From Victivallis vadensis (GTDB lineage Bacteria > Verrucomicrobiota > Lentisphaeria > Victivallales > Victivallaceae): a DNA stretch of 64,000 nucleotides. Made by a program: the position numbers and the translations under genes. Below the pieces are notes generated by a model. The model was given only the letters and a program-made list of their open reading frames with translations, was not told the DNA's origin and searched no databases. The DNA is taken from the NCBI RefSeq assembly GCF_003096415.1, contig NZ_QEKH01000017.1, positions 59,578 to 123,577 on the forward strand, given 5' to 3'. Positions 7,893 to 17,303 of the stretch are shown one piece after another; positions within the stretch are counted from its first letter, which is position 1, and every line of letters starts with the position of its first letter.

Positions 7893-9731
7893 ATGACTCA
7901 CTTCAAACACCTGTTGACCGTCGGCATTGCCGCCGCCGCCCTCTGGTGCGGGGCCGCCGATTCTCCGTGGGGCATCGCCGCCCACCCCCACTCCGAAATG
8001 GAGTGGAAGAATATCGACAGACAGCTCGATATGATGCGCAAGGCGGGCATCACCTCGCTGCGCCACGATGTGAAATTCTCCAACATCGCCCGGAAGAAAG
8101 GCGTTTACGATTTCAGGCGTTACGATGAGCTTCTGGAGAAACTTGACGCGGCCGGCATCGAATTCCTGCCGATCCTCGAAGGTTACGACTGGGAGATCGA
8201 ACGCTTCCGCTCCGACGCGAAACCGCTCTACAAGCACCCGGAGGAGTGGCGCAAATTCGTCCGCGCCTGCGCCGAACACTACAAGGGAAAACTTAAGATC
8301 TGGGAGGTCTGGAACGAGCAGGACGGCGGCTTCTGGAAACCCAATCCCAACGCCGCTGAATACGTCCCGCTGCTGAAGATCGCCTATGAGGAGCTGAAAA
8401 AAGCCGACCCGGAAAATCAGGTGATGGTCGGCGGCCTCTGCGGCTGGAACACCGGCTACCTGCGCGACATGTACGCCGCCGGAGCCAAGGGGTATTTCGA
8501 CGCGATCGCGGTGCACCCCTACGGCTGGGGACCGGACCGCAGTGCGTTTCAGGCGAAGCGGATGGCGGAATTCAAGCGGATTCTCGCCGACAACGGCGAC
8601 AGCGCGAAACCGGTCTGGATCACCGAATGCGGCGGAGCCACCCACCGCAGCAACCTGCTGGTCCAGCAGCCGGATGTGATCGTCAAGGCGATCGAATACG
8701 CCGCCGGGCGGATCGGCGTTTCTCCGACCGTCAACGGCAAACTGCGGATCGGCGCGCCGGTTTCACAGGAGTTCCCGGACCGGGATTTCGACACGGCTCG
8801 CGCATGGCTGCCGGGGGCCGAAATCGTGCCGGTCACGCCGGAACGGCTCGCCAGGCTCACCCCCGCCGAACTCCCGGTGGTGATCGGCTCCGAACACGTG
8901 ACGATCGAAGGCGCCTACAAGCAGCCGATGCTCGACTATGTGAAAAAGGGGGGCATCCTGCTCGCCTTCGGGGATGTGCCGCTGTACAATGTGCGCGAAA
9001 AGAACAAGCAGGGCAACTGGACCACCCGTGGGGCCGCCGCCGAACTGCACCCGGCGTTCCGCATCGGCTATCAGGCGTGGTGGACCAAACCGGGACTGCC
9101 TAAGCAGACCACCCGCGTCCGCACGCTTCCCGCCGGCAAAGAGGCCGGAATCGCGGAGCTGAAAAACGTCTACGTGACCCGGTTCCTGACCGCCGAAAAC
9201 CTGAAAAAGGGCGACAGCTGCACTTCGCTGGTGGAGGCGCTCGACGGCAACGGGAACCCGGCCGGCGACGGCATGGCGCTCTACACCTTCAAGGACCGCA
9301 AGGGGGCGGTTCTCGGCTGCACGCTGCAATTCGCCGGCGGCTTCACCGAAGCCGAACAGGCCCGGCTGCTGCAGACGCTCTACCTCTCCTACCTCGCCGC
9401 AGGGGTGGACCGGCTCTACTTCTACGACTTCCACAACGACGGCCTGAGCAGCGCGGAGCGGGAGAACAATTTCGGAATCGTCCGCTGGAACTACCAGCCC
9501 AAGCCCGCCTACCACGCCTACAAGGCGATGACCGAAGCCCTCGGACGCGCACCGAAATTCCTCGAACGGCTGCCGGACCTCCCCGACGGCGTTCAGGCGC
9601 TGCTTTTCGAGCGTGCCGAGGGCGGCAAAGTGCTGGCGGTCTGGACCGTCAGACCCGATGCGTCCTCCCCCATCCATTACCGGGGCCGGGAGATCACACC
9701 GCAGGCCGAGGTGCAGTTCCTCGCCTTGTAA
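7893..9731 (+). CDS. Secreted clan GH-A glycoside hydrolase (GH39/GH5-like)
   Basis: This 612-residue enzyme has a signal peptide (MTHFKHLLTVGIAAAALWCGAA), so it acts outside the cytoplasm. The first ~230 residues form a GH-A TIM barrel. The acid/base Glu lies in IWEVWNEQDGGFW and the nucleophile Glu in PVWITECGGA, separated as expected. The later part contains an extra alpha/beta domain (YVKKGGILLAFGDVP) and a return to barrel-like sequence, DRLYFYDFHNDG. AAGGAT precedes the ATG. It is the third gene of the GntR-pseudopilin operon. Exact GH family and substrate are uncertain. Confidence 0.82.
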   Translation: MTHFKHLLTVGIAAAALWCGAADSPWGIAAHPHSEMEWKNIDRQLDMMRKAGITSLRHDVKFSNIARKKGVYDFRRYDELLEKLDAAGIEFLPILEGYDWEIERFRSDAKPLYKHPEEWRKFVRACAEHYKGKLKIWEVWNEQDGGFWKPNPNAAEYVPLLKIAYEELKKADPENQVMVGGLCGWNTGYLRDMYAAGAKGYFDAIAVHPYGWGPDRSAFQAKRMAEFKRILADNGDSAKPVWITECGGATHRSNLLVQQPDVIVKAIEYAAGRIGVSPTVNGKLRIGAPVSQEFPDRDFDTARAWLPGAEIVPVTPERLARLTPAELPVVIGSEHVTIEGAYKQPMLDYVKKGGILLAFGDVPLYNVREKNKQGNWTTRGAAAELHPAFRIGYQAWWTKPGLPKQTTRVRTLPAGKEAGIAELKNVYVTRFLTAENLKKGDSCTSLVEALDGNGNPAGDGMALYTFKDRKGAVLGCTLQFAGGFTEAEQARLLQTLYLSYLAAGVDRLYFYDFHNDGLSSAERENNFGIVRWNYQPKPAYHAYKAMTEALGRAPKFLERLPDLPDGVQALLFERAEGGKVLAVWTVRPDASSPIHYRGREITPQAEVQFLAL

Positions 9732-9737
9732 CAACCG

Positions 9738-10631
9738 TCACAGCGGGCGCTTGCGGAACTCCCGCGGGGAGACGCCGTAGGCGGCCCGGAACTTCCGGGC
9801 GAAGTAGTTGGAATCCGCGAAGCCGCAGTCGGCCGCGATTTCGGCTACCGCGCCCGGCGTGTTTTTCAGCGCCTCCGCAGCCCGGCGCAGCCGCACCCGG
9901 ATCAGGTAGTCCACCGGGCTCGTGCCCGTCACCGTCCTGAAAAGCCGCAACAGGTTGTTCGGCGAGGTCGCCGCCAGCTTCGCCAGCTCCTCCAGGCGCC
10001 ATTCGCGCATGAACTCCGACTCAAGCAGGCTGATGATCCTGCCGACCCGCATCACCGCGGCGAGGTTCTCCGCCGGCGGCGCGTCGTAGCAGCGCGAAAT
10101 GAATACGATCAGCTCCAGCAGCCGCTGGAACGCCGCCAGCTCCGCTCCGGGAGTGTCCTGCTCCAGCTCCCGCTCCAGCTTGCCGACGATCTCCACCGCT
10201 TCGGCCAGCTCCGCCGCGCTCAGCTTCAGGTGGTGCTTGAAAGTTTCCGCGCTGCGCACCGAAGGCTCCAATTCGAAGATCACATTGTACCCCGGCAGCC
10301 GCCGCAGCCAGCCGAACGGCAGCGGCAGCCTCGCCGGATCGTACAGGACATTGATCATGCTCACCCGGTTGCGTTCCAGAAAGTAGTGCGCCCCGTTGCC
10401 CTGAATCAGGAACACATCCCCGAGGCTCACCGCGTACTCGCCGCCGTCCACCACCTGCACGCCGTTGCCGGCGGTGATGATCACCAGCTCCGCGAAGTCG
10501 TGCCGGTGCGGCTCCGTGGTCAGGTCGTGCAGGTGCTGCGCCGCATTCGACGCCGCCACCCGCTTCACCGCGACCGGACAATCCGGGTCGCTGAAATAAA
10601 ATTCCGATTTCGCCTGAAACACCAGTTCCAT
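9738..10631 (-). CDS. AraC family transcriptional regulator
   Basis: This 297-residue regulator has an N-terminal cupin-like arm (HRHDFAELVIITAGNGVQVVDGGEY) and a C-terminal double helix-turn-helix (residues ~195-295: WRLEELAKLAATSPNNLLRLFRTVTGTSPVDYL, then AEIAADCGFADSNYFARKFRAAYGVSPREFRK). It is downstream of and co-oriented with the Gfo/Idh-MFS-heparinase genes and convergent with the GH gene. It may regulate that locus. Ligand unknown. Confidence 0.9.
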   Translation of the reverse strand: MELVFQAKSEFYFSDPDCPVAVKRVAASNAAQHLHDLTTEPHRHDFAELVIITAGNGVQVVDGGEYAVSLGDVFLIQGNGAHYFLERNRVSMINVLYDPARLPLPFGWLRRLPGYNVIFELEPSVRSAETFKHHLKLSAAELAEAVEIVGKLERELEQDTPGAELAAFQRLLELIVFISRCYDAPPAENLAAVMRVGRIISLLESEFMREWRLEELAKLAATSPNNLLRLFRTVTGTSPVDYLIRVRLRRAAEALKNTPGAVAEIAADCGFADSNYFARKFRAAYGVSPREFRKRPL

Positions 10632-10753
10632 CCATCCGCCGCCGGTACAATTCCCGCCTGCCGTTTTCCTTTATGGAATATAGCTCCCGACTCGGGAAAA
10701 GTAAAATCACCGGAAGCCGGAAATGCCCGGTTCTTTCAGATCCCGCCCTGAAC

Positions 10754-12034
10754 TCAGGCGCAAGGAGCGGCAATCCTGCCGGCATTCCCTTCTCTTCCTG
10801 CGGACAATGAACCCGTTACCGGGGCCTGCCGGAGCAGGCTCCCGCCGAACCGGCGATACCCCTCCAGAAAAACTTCCGCCGGTTCCGGCAGCCACGGGTA
10901 GACGCGGCGGCTCAAAAGCCGGCCTTCCCTCCACGCGGCGGAACACTCCCCGTCGAAACCTTTCAGCCCCCAGCGCAACTCCTCATCCCGGTATTCTTCC
11001 ACATATCCGGCCGGAACTTCCATCACCGGCGAAGAGTCGTGCGCGGCGTTCACCACACGGGTATGGACAGCGGCACATTCCAGATCGCAACAGTCCCCTT
11101 GCATTCTTCCGGTGCAACGGGCAAACAGGGCATCCAGCATCAGATCGCGGAGCTCCGTACCGCCGGTGTTGGTCAAAGTCACGCATTCTTCACCGATACG
11201 GTAAGTGGTCCCGGGGAAAGTCCATTCGACGGAACCATGCTCCCCGTCGATCACAATTCGGAGGTCGTTGAGTTTTTCCGGCGTATGCGAAGCATGGAAA
11301 CTGACGGGGATTCCCTGTCCGGAAACAGCCAGAATGCAACCGTTGTCCGCGCATTCCAGATTGGGATTCACCCGGAAAAGCTGCGCTTTGACGCTCCTGA
11401 ATTCCGGTATTTCCCCGGGAGCCGCCGCAAACAGCAGCGCGAGGTGAAGATAATGGGCAAGGGCATTGTTGTAAGGGCTGTCCAGAATCCACGCACCATT
11501 CTTTCTGAGCTTTCCCGCCCACAGGTTCCGCCGGTAATAGGAATCCGTCCGCGGAGCCAGCCCGATGCCGCGAATCCGCCGGATCGCACCGAATTCCGGC
11601 GAATGGCAGAGCGCTCTCATTCGCCGGACCTCCGGCTGGCAGGCTATTTGAAAACCGACCCATACGTGTTTCCCGGTTTCCCGTTCCACCGCCTGCATGG
11701 CGGCGATGTCCTCGATGACCGCCGCCGCCGGTTTTTCGATAAACGCATTCGCCCCTGCCCGCATCGCCTCAATCGCCATCGGCGCATGCAGATCAATTCC
11801 GGTCGGAATGAAACAAAGATCAAGCTTACCGCCGAATTCAGAAAGCATCGCCTGATGGGAATCGAAAATCCGACAGCCGATACTCTGTAAGAAAGCGCAT
11901 TTTTCCGCCTCCTCCGCCTGATTGATCACAGTTGCCGCGCAGATCCTGATATCCCCGCGTTCCCGCCGCCGCAACAGATCCTCATAATGGATTCGCCCCC
12001 AGCCGGAAATCCCGATAATTGCAGTATTCAACAT
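10754..12034 (-). CDS. Gfo/Idh/MocA family oxidoreductase
   Basis: This 426-residue NAD(P)-dependent oxidoreductase acts on sugars, sugar acids or inositols. The Rossmann start TAIIGISGWGRIHYEDLL is followed by the FIEKPAAA motif, whose lysine and proline shape the active site in this family. The start overlaps the end of the neighbouring oxidoreductase by 7 bp (12028-12034), so the pair is coupled and may act on the same compound. It is the last gene of the heparinase-MFS-oxidoreductase run. Confidence 0.88.
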   Translation of the reverse strand: MLNTAIIGISGWGRIHYEDLLRRRERGDIRICAATVINQAEEAEKCAFLQSIGCRIFDSHQAMLSEFGGKLDLCFIPTGIDLHAPMAIEAMRAGANAFIEKPAAAVIEDIAAMQAVERETGKHVWVGFQIACQPEVRRMRALCHSPEFGAIRRIRGIGLAPRTDSYYRRNLWAGKLRKNGAWILDSPYNNALAHYLHLALLFAAAPGEIPEFRSVKAQLFRVNPNLECADNGCILAVSGQGIPVSFHASHTPEKLNDLRIVIDGEHGSVEWTFPGTTYRIGEECVTLTNTGGTELRDLMLDALFARCTGRMQGDCCDLECAAVHTRVVNAAHDSSPVMEVPAGYVEEYRDEELRWGLKGFDGECSAAWREGRLLSRRVYPWLPEPAEVFLEGYRRFGGSLLRQAPVTGSLSAGREGNAGRIAAPCA

Positions 12035-12981
12035 TTTCCCGTCTTTTCCTTCCTGCCAGCCGTGTTTTCACATTTCTCCATAAATTCGCTCAGATAAACC
12101 GTTCTTCCTCCATCATGCAGGCTTCTGCTTGCCGCTTCCAGGAATGCCGTGATTTCCAGACTTTCCCGCGAATCAATTGCGGAAATGCCGTTCCGTAAAA
12201 ACTCCGGCAATCTCCTGCTCAGTTCGCCGATATGGGAAACCCGCCGGTCCTGAAGGCCGGTCAGATGTCCTTGAGCCGTGGTCAGCCGGATGCCGAAATC
12301 CGCCGCTCCTGTCCGGTTGCCGCAAACTATCCCCTGCCTGCCGTCCTGCCAACAGCCGATCAGAATGTCGAAATCCCCGGAATGAATGCTTTGAACGCTT
12401 ATGCAGCCTCTGCCGAGATAGCTGTAAAGCAATTCCGCAGAGTGGATGCCGTACCAGAAGTAATCGCGGTAATCCTCCGGCAGCGGCATGGGGCCGAACG
12501 CTTCGGCGGCCGATATCTCCGAAGAACCGGCACAAAGCCCGCAAACCCCTGCCGCATAACGAATGCTTGAACAGGTCATCACGGGAACCGCGTATTCTTC
12601 CGCGAGACGGATGATTTTCCGCGCATCCTCAAAGGAGCACGCCAGCGGCTTGCCGATGAATACCGGTTTCCCGAACGGCGCCAGCTCCCGGAACTGCTGC
12701 AGATGCCGGCTGCCGTCACTGCTGGTGAGCAAAAACGCATCCATATCCGCCATATCTGCGATTCGTTCAACGATTTCCGTTCCGCACTGCCGCATGATCC
12801 GGGTAAATCTGTCAACCCTTGTCCAGCTGTCGCTGAAACTTTCGCTCCCGCCCGGAAACGCCTTGACGATTCTGCCGACTCCCGGCATGTGAAGCGGATC
12901 GCCCGGACAGTTGAAGATTCTCGCAAAAGTCTCCACATGAGAGATATCGAGGCCGATCACGCCGAGTTTCAATAATTCCAT
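12028..12981 (-). CDS. Gfo/Idh/MocA-like oxidoreductase, divergent
   Basis: This 317-residue protein opens LKLGVIGLDISHVETFARIF, a variant Rossmann motif. It has FIGKPLACSFEDARKI in place of the usual EKP motif, so the conserved Glu is Gly here. It is shorter than its neighbour and may be a partner subunit or an enzyme with altered chemistry. It is 12 bp downstream of the MFS gene and overlaps the next oxidoreductase by 7 bp. Confidence 0.8.
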   Translation of the reverse strand: MELLKLGVIGLDISHVETFARIFNCPGDPLHMPGVGRIVKAFPGGSESFSDSWTRVDRFTRIMRQCGTEIVERIADMADMDAFLLTSSDGSRHLQQFRELAPFGKPVFIGKPLACSFEDARKIIRLAEEYAVPVMTCSSIRYAAGVCGLCAGSSEISAAEAFGPMPLPEDYRDYFWYGIHSAELLYSYLGRGCISVQSIHSGDFDILIGCWQDGRQGIVCGNRTGAADFGIRLTTAQGHLTGLQDRRVSHIGELSRRLPEFLRNGISAIDSRESLEITAFLEAASRSLHDGGRTVYLSEFMEKCENTAGRKEKTGKC

Positions 12982-12993
12982 GACCCCTTTTCC

Positions 12994-14358
12994 CTACTCT
13001 TCCGGTATCGTTTGCCTGCCGACGAGCAGCAATGGAACAACACTGCATAACGTGAACAGCGAACAGAGCGTGAACAGCAGATGATAGGCATTCAGCTCCG
13101 CCCCCCACAGTTGCCATGTCCAGCCGGCGGCGCTGACCGCGTGCAGGAAATACCCCGCGCTGACCGTGCAGAGCATTACGGCTACCCCGATCACCACCCG
13201 GCTCATCCCGAAATAGCCGGCCCGGCCGCGGGATGGAAAAATCTCCTGTCCGTAGTTGATCGCCAGCATCGAATGCGCATGACCGGCGGCGCCATTGACG
13301 ATCATGTAGAGAATAATCGGCGCCAGGCCGAACCAGGCGGAAGCCACCCACAGAAACATGCAGCAGGCAATCACCCCGGAAACCGCGATCAGAGGCCGCC
13401 TCGAACCGAAGCGGTCGGTCACCCTGCCGAGCACGAGCAGCATAAGGCCGCTGATGACGAACTGAATCGCCAGCAGCATTGAAATGCCGGTCATCGAATA
13501 GTTCAGCGACAGCAAATACGCGGTCGTGAATCCGATAAGCGAACTGCGGCCGCCTGACCACAGCACGAAAAAGGCGATATATCCCCAGAACGGCAGGGCG
13601 GCATAGTGCAGCCGGGCATTTCCCTTCCCGGCAAACAACAGATTCGCCGGCTGCGGCCGCCGGTCGGAAATCGTGCGGATCAGCAAAACTGCAACAATAT
13701 GGGAGCAGCCGACGAGCAGCAGCAAAGCGGCATAGACATGCAGTTCATACTGCGGATGCCGGGCCCCCCATTGGGCCGCCGCTCCGAACAGCAGCAAAAA
13801 TGCGAGTCCGCCGAGCGCCGAGATCAGCCATTTGATGCTGGTAAACCATCCCATCATCGACGGCGGCGTCAGATCGCCGATCCAGCTGGTTTCGATATTG
13901 ACCTGAATACCGCTGGCGCCGGCCAGCAGCAGGCCGAAAATGACGTAACCGGTCAGGCACCAGGGACGCCAGCCCGGTTCAAGCGCCATCAACAGCAACG
14001 CCGTCAGCGCAAATCCGGCGGCGGCTCCGCCCAGCAGTGCAAACGTCATGGCCCTGCGGCTGGAGCCGGTTCTGGCCAGCAGCCAGGCGCCGAGCCACTG
14101 CACCAGCGAGCCGACGCTGCCGGCGGCCCCCATGTAACCGAGCTGAACCGCGCCGCCTCCGAGGGCTTTGATGATCGCGGTATGAATCGGCCCGAGGCCG
14201 CATTCCTCGCTTTGGTACATGATGTTGCCGATGCCGAATTTCAGACGGTTCCGGTTCTGAATGGCACGGTCGGTGATGCGTCCCCGGTCATCGACCTGAC
14301 CGGGAGCGGGAGTGCCATCCTGAAAAAAGAGTTTCAAGTGCGACAGAAAGGATTTCAT
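12994..14358 (-). CDS. Major facilitator superfamily transporter
   Basis: This 454-residue inner-membrane permease has about 12 hydrophobic helices. It probably imports the sugar or uronic acid released by the adjacent lyase. The frame is open to 14628, but ATG 14358 starts the conserved protein (MKSFLSHLKLFFQDG) and lies 2 bp after the heparinase stop, the usual operon spacing. The ribosome binding site is weak (AAAGAAA). A cytoplasmic-loop segment VLGRVTDRFGSRRPL matches the MFS D-R-x-G-R-R/K signature. Substrate inferred from context only. Confidence 0.85.
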   Translation of the reverse strand: MKSFLSHLKLFFQDGTPAPGQVDDRGRITDRAIQNRNRLKFGIGNIMYQSEECGLGPIHTAIIKALGGGAVQLGYMGAAGSVGSLVQWLGAWLLARTGSSRRAMTFALLGGAAAGFALTALLLMALEPGWRPWCLTGYVIFGLLLAGASGIQVNIETSWIGDLTPPSMMGWFTSIKWLISALGGLAFLLLFGAAAQWGARHPQYELHVYAALLLLVGCSHIVAVLLIRTISDRRPQPANLLFAGKGNARLHYAALPFWGYIAFFVLWSGGRSSLIGFTTAYLLSLNYSMTGISMLLAIQFVISGLMLLVLGRVTDRFGSRRPLIAVSGVIACCMFLWVASAWFGLAPIILYMIVNGAAGHAHSMLAINYGQEIFPSRGRAGYFGMSRVVIGVAVMLCTVSAGYFLHAVSAAGWTWQLWGAELNAYHLLFTLCSLFTLCSVVPLLLVGRQTIPEE

Positions 14359-14360
14359 GT

Positions 14361-17285
14361 TCAGTGTTTCTTTTCGTTTTGCTGGGTCACGGTTATTGTC
14401 CGGTGAATGACTCCGGGCAGCCGAAACGTGTCGCCGGCGCCGATCTCCGAAACGGGAACTTTCCCGGCCGTCCGGCGCTCCGCTGGAGCAAGCGGGCGGT
14501 CCAGAACCAGCTTCCCGGAATTCGGCGTCCGGCGGTAGACATCCGCGGAGGGCCAGGGATGAAAAACAGAGCCGGCCGCGGCCTGCTCCACCGCCACGAT
14601 GCGCCGCCACGCATTTCCGATCCGGCAATTATCGCCCGGCAGCAGATTGGCCGTGCCGGACGCGGTGAAACTCCTTCCGTCCGAAGCGAAACGAGGCATC
14701 CGCAGGATCGCCTGACGGGCCGGACGGTCGAGTGTCAGACGGGTTCCGCCGCCGGGCAGCGGCGCCAGCGCTTCAATTTTCCAGGTGGATTCAAAACCGT
14801 TGGCCTGCGAAATGAAAATCTGCCGGCCGCGACATTCATCCGGCAGATCGGCGTCAACGTCGATGACGGCGTTGCTCTCAACAGCCGGATCGTCGCCAAG
14901 CCCCCCCGGATTGCTCTTCAAACGCCCGGTAATGACGCCCCCGGCGGAAACGCCTGCCGTGCCGAATTCAAACCGCTCTCCTCCGACCGCGACCAGTTCC
15001 CCGGTCCGCTTTCCCGATGATTGCGACCAGACCGCCGCACTCCCGTCGAAACGGACCGGCGTACCGTCAAGCTCGGTTTCAAACCGGCCGGGAGCCGTGG
15101 CCGTCAGGATCAGATCGGTTCCGTCCGGCCGCATCACCTTGACCGCAACGGCGGTCGGATTGCCGCGCACCGGCAACCGCTCGGCCGCAAGCCAATCTCC
15201 GGATGGGACAGCGGAGCTTTCAAACAACGTGACGAACCGGCTCTGCAGATTCTCCGCACCCTCGCGGCGGCGGAGGATTTTATCGACGGTACGGTCCTGG
15301 TCCGTCTCCTTCGCGTTTCTGACGCCGGGAGCTTTCCCGCAGTACAGCGTCTCCCTGCCGTCCGGCAGCAGGAGCGCACGCAGAAAGCGGGCCGTGCCGT
15401 CCTGCGCCGGAAATTTCCAGACCAGTTCGCCATTCCGCGTCAACGGCGCCGTCTGCGGGGATGCGATATAGCGATAACCGGCATTCCGGCTGTTTCCGAG
15501 GCAGGCGGCCAGATGCGGCATTCCGGTGTCTTCAAGAAGCGGCGTACGGACCTCAAGCATTTCCCGCGGCTGATATTTTTCACCCTGCGCCTGCAGGAAA
15601 TAGTCATGGCTGCGACCGCCCTGAACTTCGAAAACGTCCAGAAGGTACGGAGAATTTCCGCTCCCGCGGCTGACCAGGAATACGGTGCGGGTCAGCCGCC
15701 GGCCGCTGCCGGGATACGCCCCGCGACTCTCCGCCCTCATGATTCCGGCCGTCGGGGTGTCCGCCCACAGCAGCGGATTGCCGCGATGGCGCGTGTGGTT
15801 CTCGCCGTCGATCAGAACGGTATTGTGAGCCGCCGCGCCGCCGCGCCACCACTCCTCGCGAATCGCGCCGTGACGGTGGGCGGGATATTCCGGCGCGGAA
15901 AGCATCAGCTGGCCGTTGCTCCAGAACAGCAAACTGAGCATATCGTTGTGGGAATGACCATCCAGGCCGCTGCCCCAGTTCAACACGGCGACCGAGGCTT
16001 CCGGCGCCCGGCCGAGCCGCAGCGCGCCGATCCCCCATCCCGGATAAACCGAACTGGCGGCAGCGGGCTTTTCCTGCACAATCGCTCCATAGTCATCTCC
16101 GACCGGAATACTGCGGCCATCCGGAAAGCACACATCGGCATATGCGCGAAACGGCAGAGAGGCGGGACCTTCGGCCGGTTGCAGGTCGAGGGCGCGAAAC
16201 GGCGTATAACCGTATTTTTCCACCGCGTCCTTCCGGATGTCGGAGTAGCCTTTGGCCGCCCTGGCGGTATCCCGGAGGCCGCGTATGAGCATGTTCTGAT
16301 AAGCGACGGTGCGTTCCCGCATCAAGCCGTCCGGATAAAAATAGTTGGCCAGAAGATTGTAATAACCGTGTTCGCCTTCAATGACTTCATGGACCAGCCC
16401 GGCGCCGGAGAGGACCGGCACGTTGCCATCGGCATCCGTCCGGCAGAAATCCGGGAAACGGCCTTCCCGGAAAAGCCGGCCCGCAGAAATGCAGTCGGCA
16501 TAGGCCGCCCCCATCGGATTGCCGAGCCCGTTGACCTGGCGGATGAACGGCAGCGTCACCTCTCCGATCACCGATTCCAGCAATGCGCGGACCGAAGCGC
16601 GTTCCGCCTCGGAAATCGGTGTCCCGGCGGCAATCAGGTCGCGGAAAGTCCGGCAGAACTTCTTCGGAAAGAGGTAATCGCCGAAATGGGTGATCCGCCC
16701 CCAATTGCACTGCCGCGGATAACCGGGACGGTAAATCACGCCGTCAACCCGGTTGTAAATGAAGTTGCGGTAATAATCGCTGTACGCGCATAAGATGGCA
16801 AGCGCCCTTTTTCCGGTTCCGGGATCTTTTTTCGCCCGGGCCTCCCGTGCCAGCGTCTGGGCGGTATAAAACGCATACAGGCTTTTCACATAACGGAGTT
16901 GCGGCTTCAGGAACCAGCGGGTGCCGTCATCGGCAGTGTAATATTCGAATTTCAGCCCGTTATGCGCGAGACTCCGGGACGAAGGGAAACTTTCCTCCGT
17001 AACCGCGACACCGCATTTGCGGCACTGCAACTCCTCCGGCGTTTCCGGCCGCCAGCGGAGTTCCCCGGCGGCACGGCATTTCGGGCACTTCATTCCGGGA
17101 ACGGTGCCGTCCGGTTTGGTCGGCTGGACGTTGAGCAGCGTCAGGCAGCCGCCGGAGCGGTCGCAATAGCGTTCGATCCAGCCGGGAGAACCGACCGCTT
17201 CCGGCCGGATTTCAGCAGCGCGCAACGGCAGCAGGAACAGCACCCCGAAAACTGCGGGAATGAAAAAACAGAAGCGTGAAAACAT
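14361..17285 (-). CDS. Secreted heparinase II/III-like polysaccharide lyase
   Basis: This 974-residue exported enzyme (signal peptide MFSRFCFFIPAVFGVLFLLPLRAA) has an (alpha/alpha) toroid in the first half and a heparinase II/III beta-sandwich after about residue 420. That domain carries GLDGHSHNDMLSLLFW and REEWWRGGAAAHNTVLIDG, the His/Asn-rich family core. It likely cleaves uronic-acid polysaccharides by beta-elimination. Unusually, Cys67, Cys70, Cys88 and Cys91 form a zinc-ribbon-like Cys4 cluster near the N-terminus. It heads the MFS/oxidoreductase run and follows a pseudopilin by 18 bp. Confidence 0.88.
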   Translation of the reverse strand: MFSRFCFFIPAVFGVLFLLPLRAAEIRPEAVGSPGWIERYCDRSGGCLTLLNVQPTKPDGTVPGMKCPKCRAAGELRWRPETPEELQCRKCGVAVTEESFPSSRSLAHNGLKFEYYTADDGTRWFLKPQLRYVKSLYAFYTAQTLAREARAKKDPGTGKRALAILCAYSDYYRNFIYNRVDGVIYRPGYPRQCNWGRITHFGDYLFPKKFCRTFRDLIAAGTPISEAERASVRALLESVIGEVTLPFIRQVNGLGNPMGAAYADCISAGRLFREGRFPDFCRTDADGNVPVLSGAGLVHEVIEGEHGYYNLLANYFYPDGLMRERTVAYQNMLIRGLRDTARAAKGYSDIRKDAVEKYGYTPFRALDLQPAEGPASLPFRAYADVCFPDGRSIPVGDDYGAIVQEKPAAASSVYPGWGIGALRLGRAPEASVAVLNWGSGLDGHSHNDMLSLLFWSNGQLMLSAPEYPAHRHGAIREEWWRGGAAAHNTVLIDGENHTRHRGNPLLWADTPTAGIMRAESRGAYPGSGRRLTRTVFLVSRGSGNSPYLLDVFEVQGGRSHDYFLQAQGEKYQPREMLEVRTPLLEDTGMPHLAACLGNSRNAGYRYIASPQTAPLTRNGELVWKFPAQDGTARFLRALLLPDGRETLYCGKAPGVRNAKETDQDRTVDKILRRREGAENLQSRFVTLFESSAVPSGDWLAAERLPVRGNPTAVAVKVMRPDGTDLILTATAPGRFETELDGTPVRFDGSAAVWSQSSGKRTGELVAVGGERFEFGTAGVSAGGVITGRLKSNPGGLGDDPAVESNAVIDVDADLPDECRGRQIFISQANGFESTWKIEALAPLPGGGTRLTLDRPARQAILRMPRFASDGRSFTASGTANLLPGDNCRIGNAWRRIVAVEQAAAGSVFHPWPSADVYRRTPNSGKLVLDRPLAPAERRTAGKVPVSEIGAGDTFRLPGVIHRTITVTQQNEKKH

Positions 17286-17303
17286 ACCGTCTTACTCCGT
17301 CAT

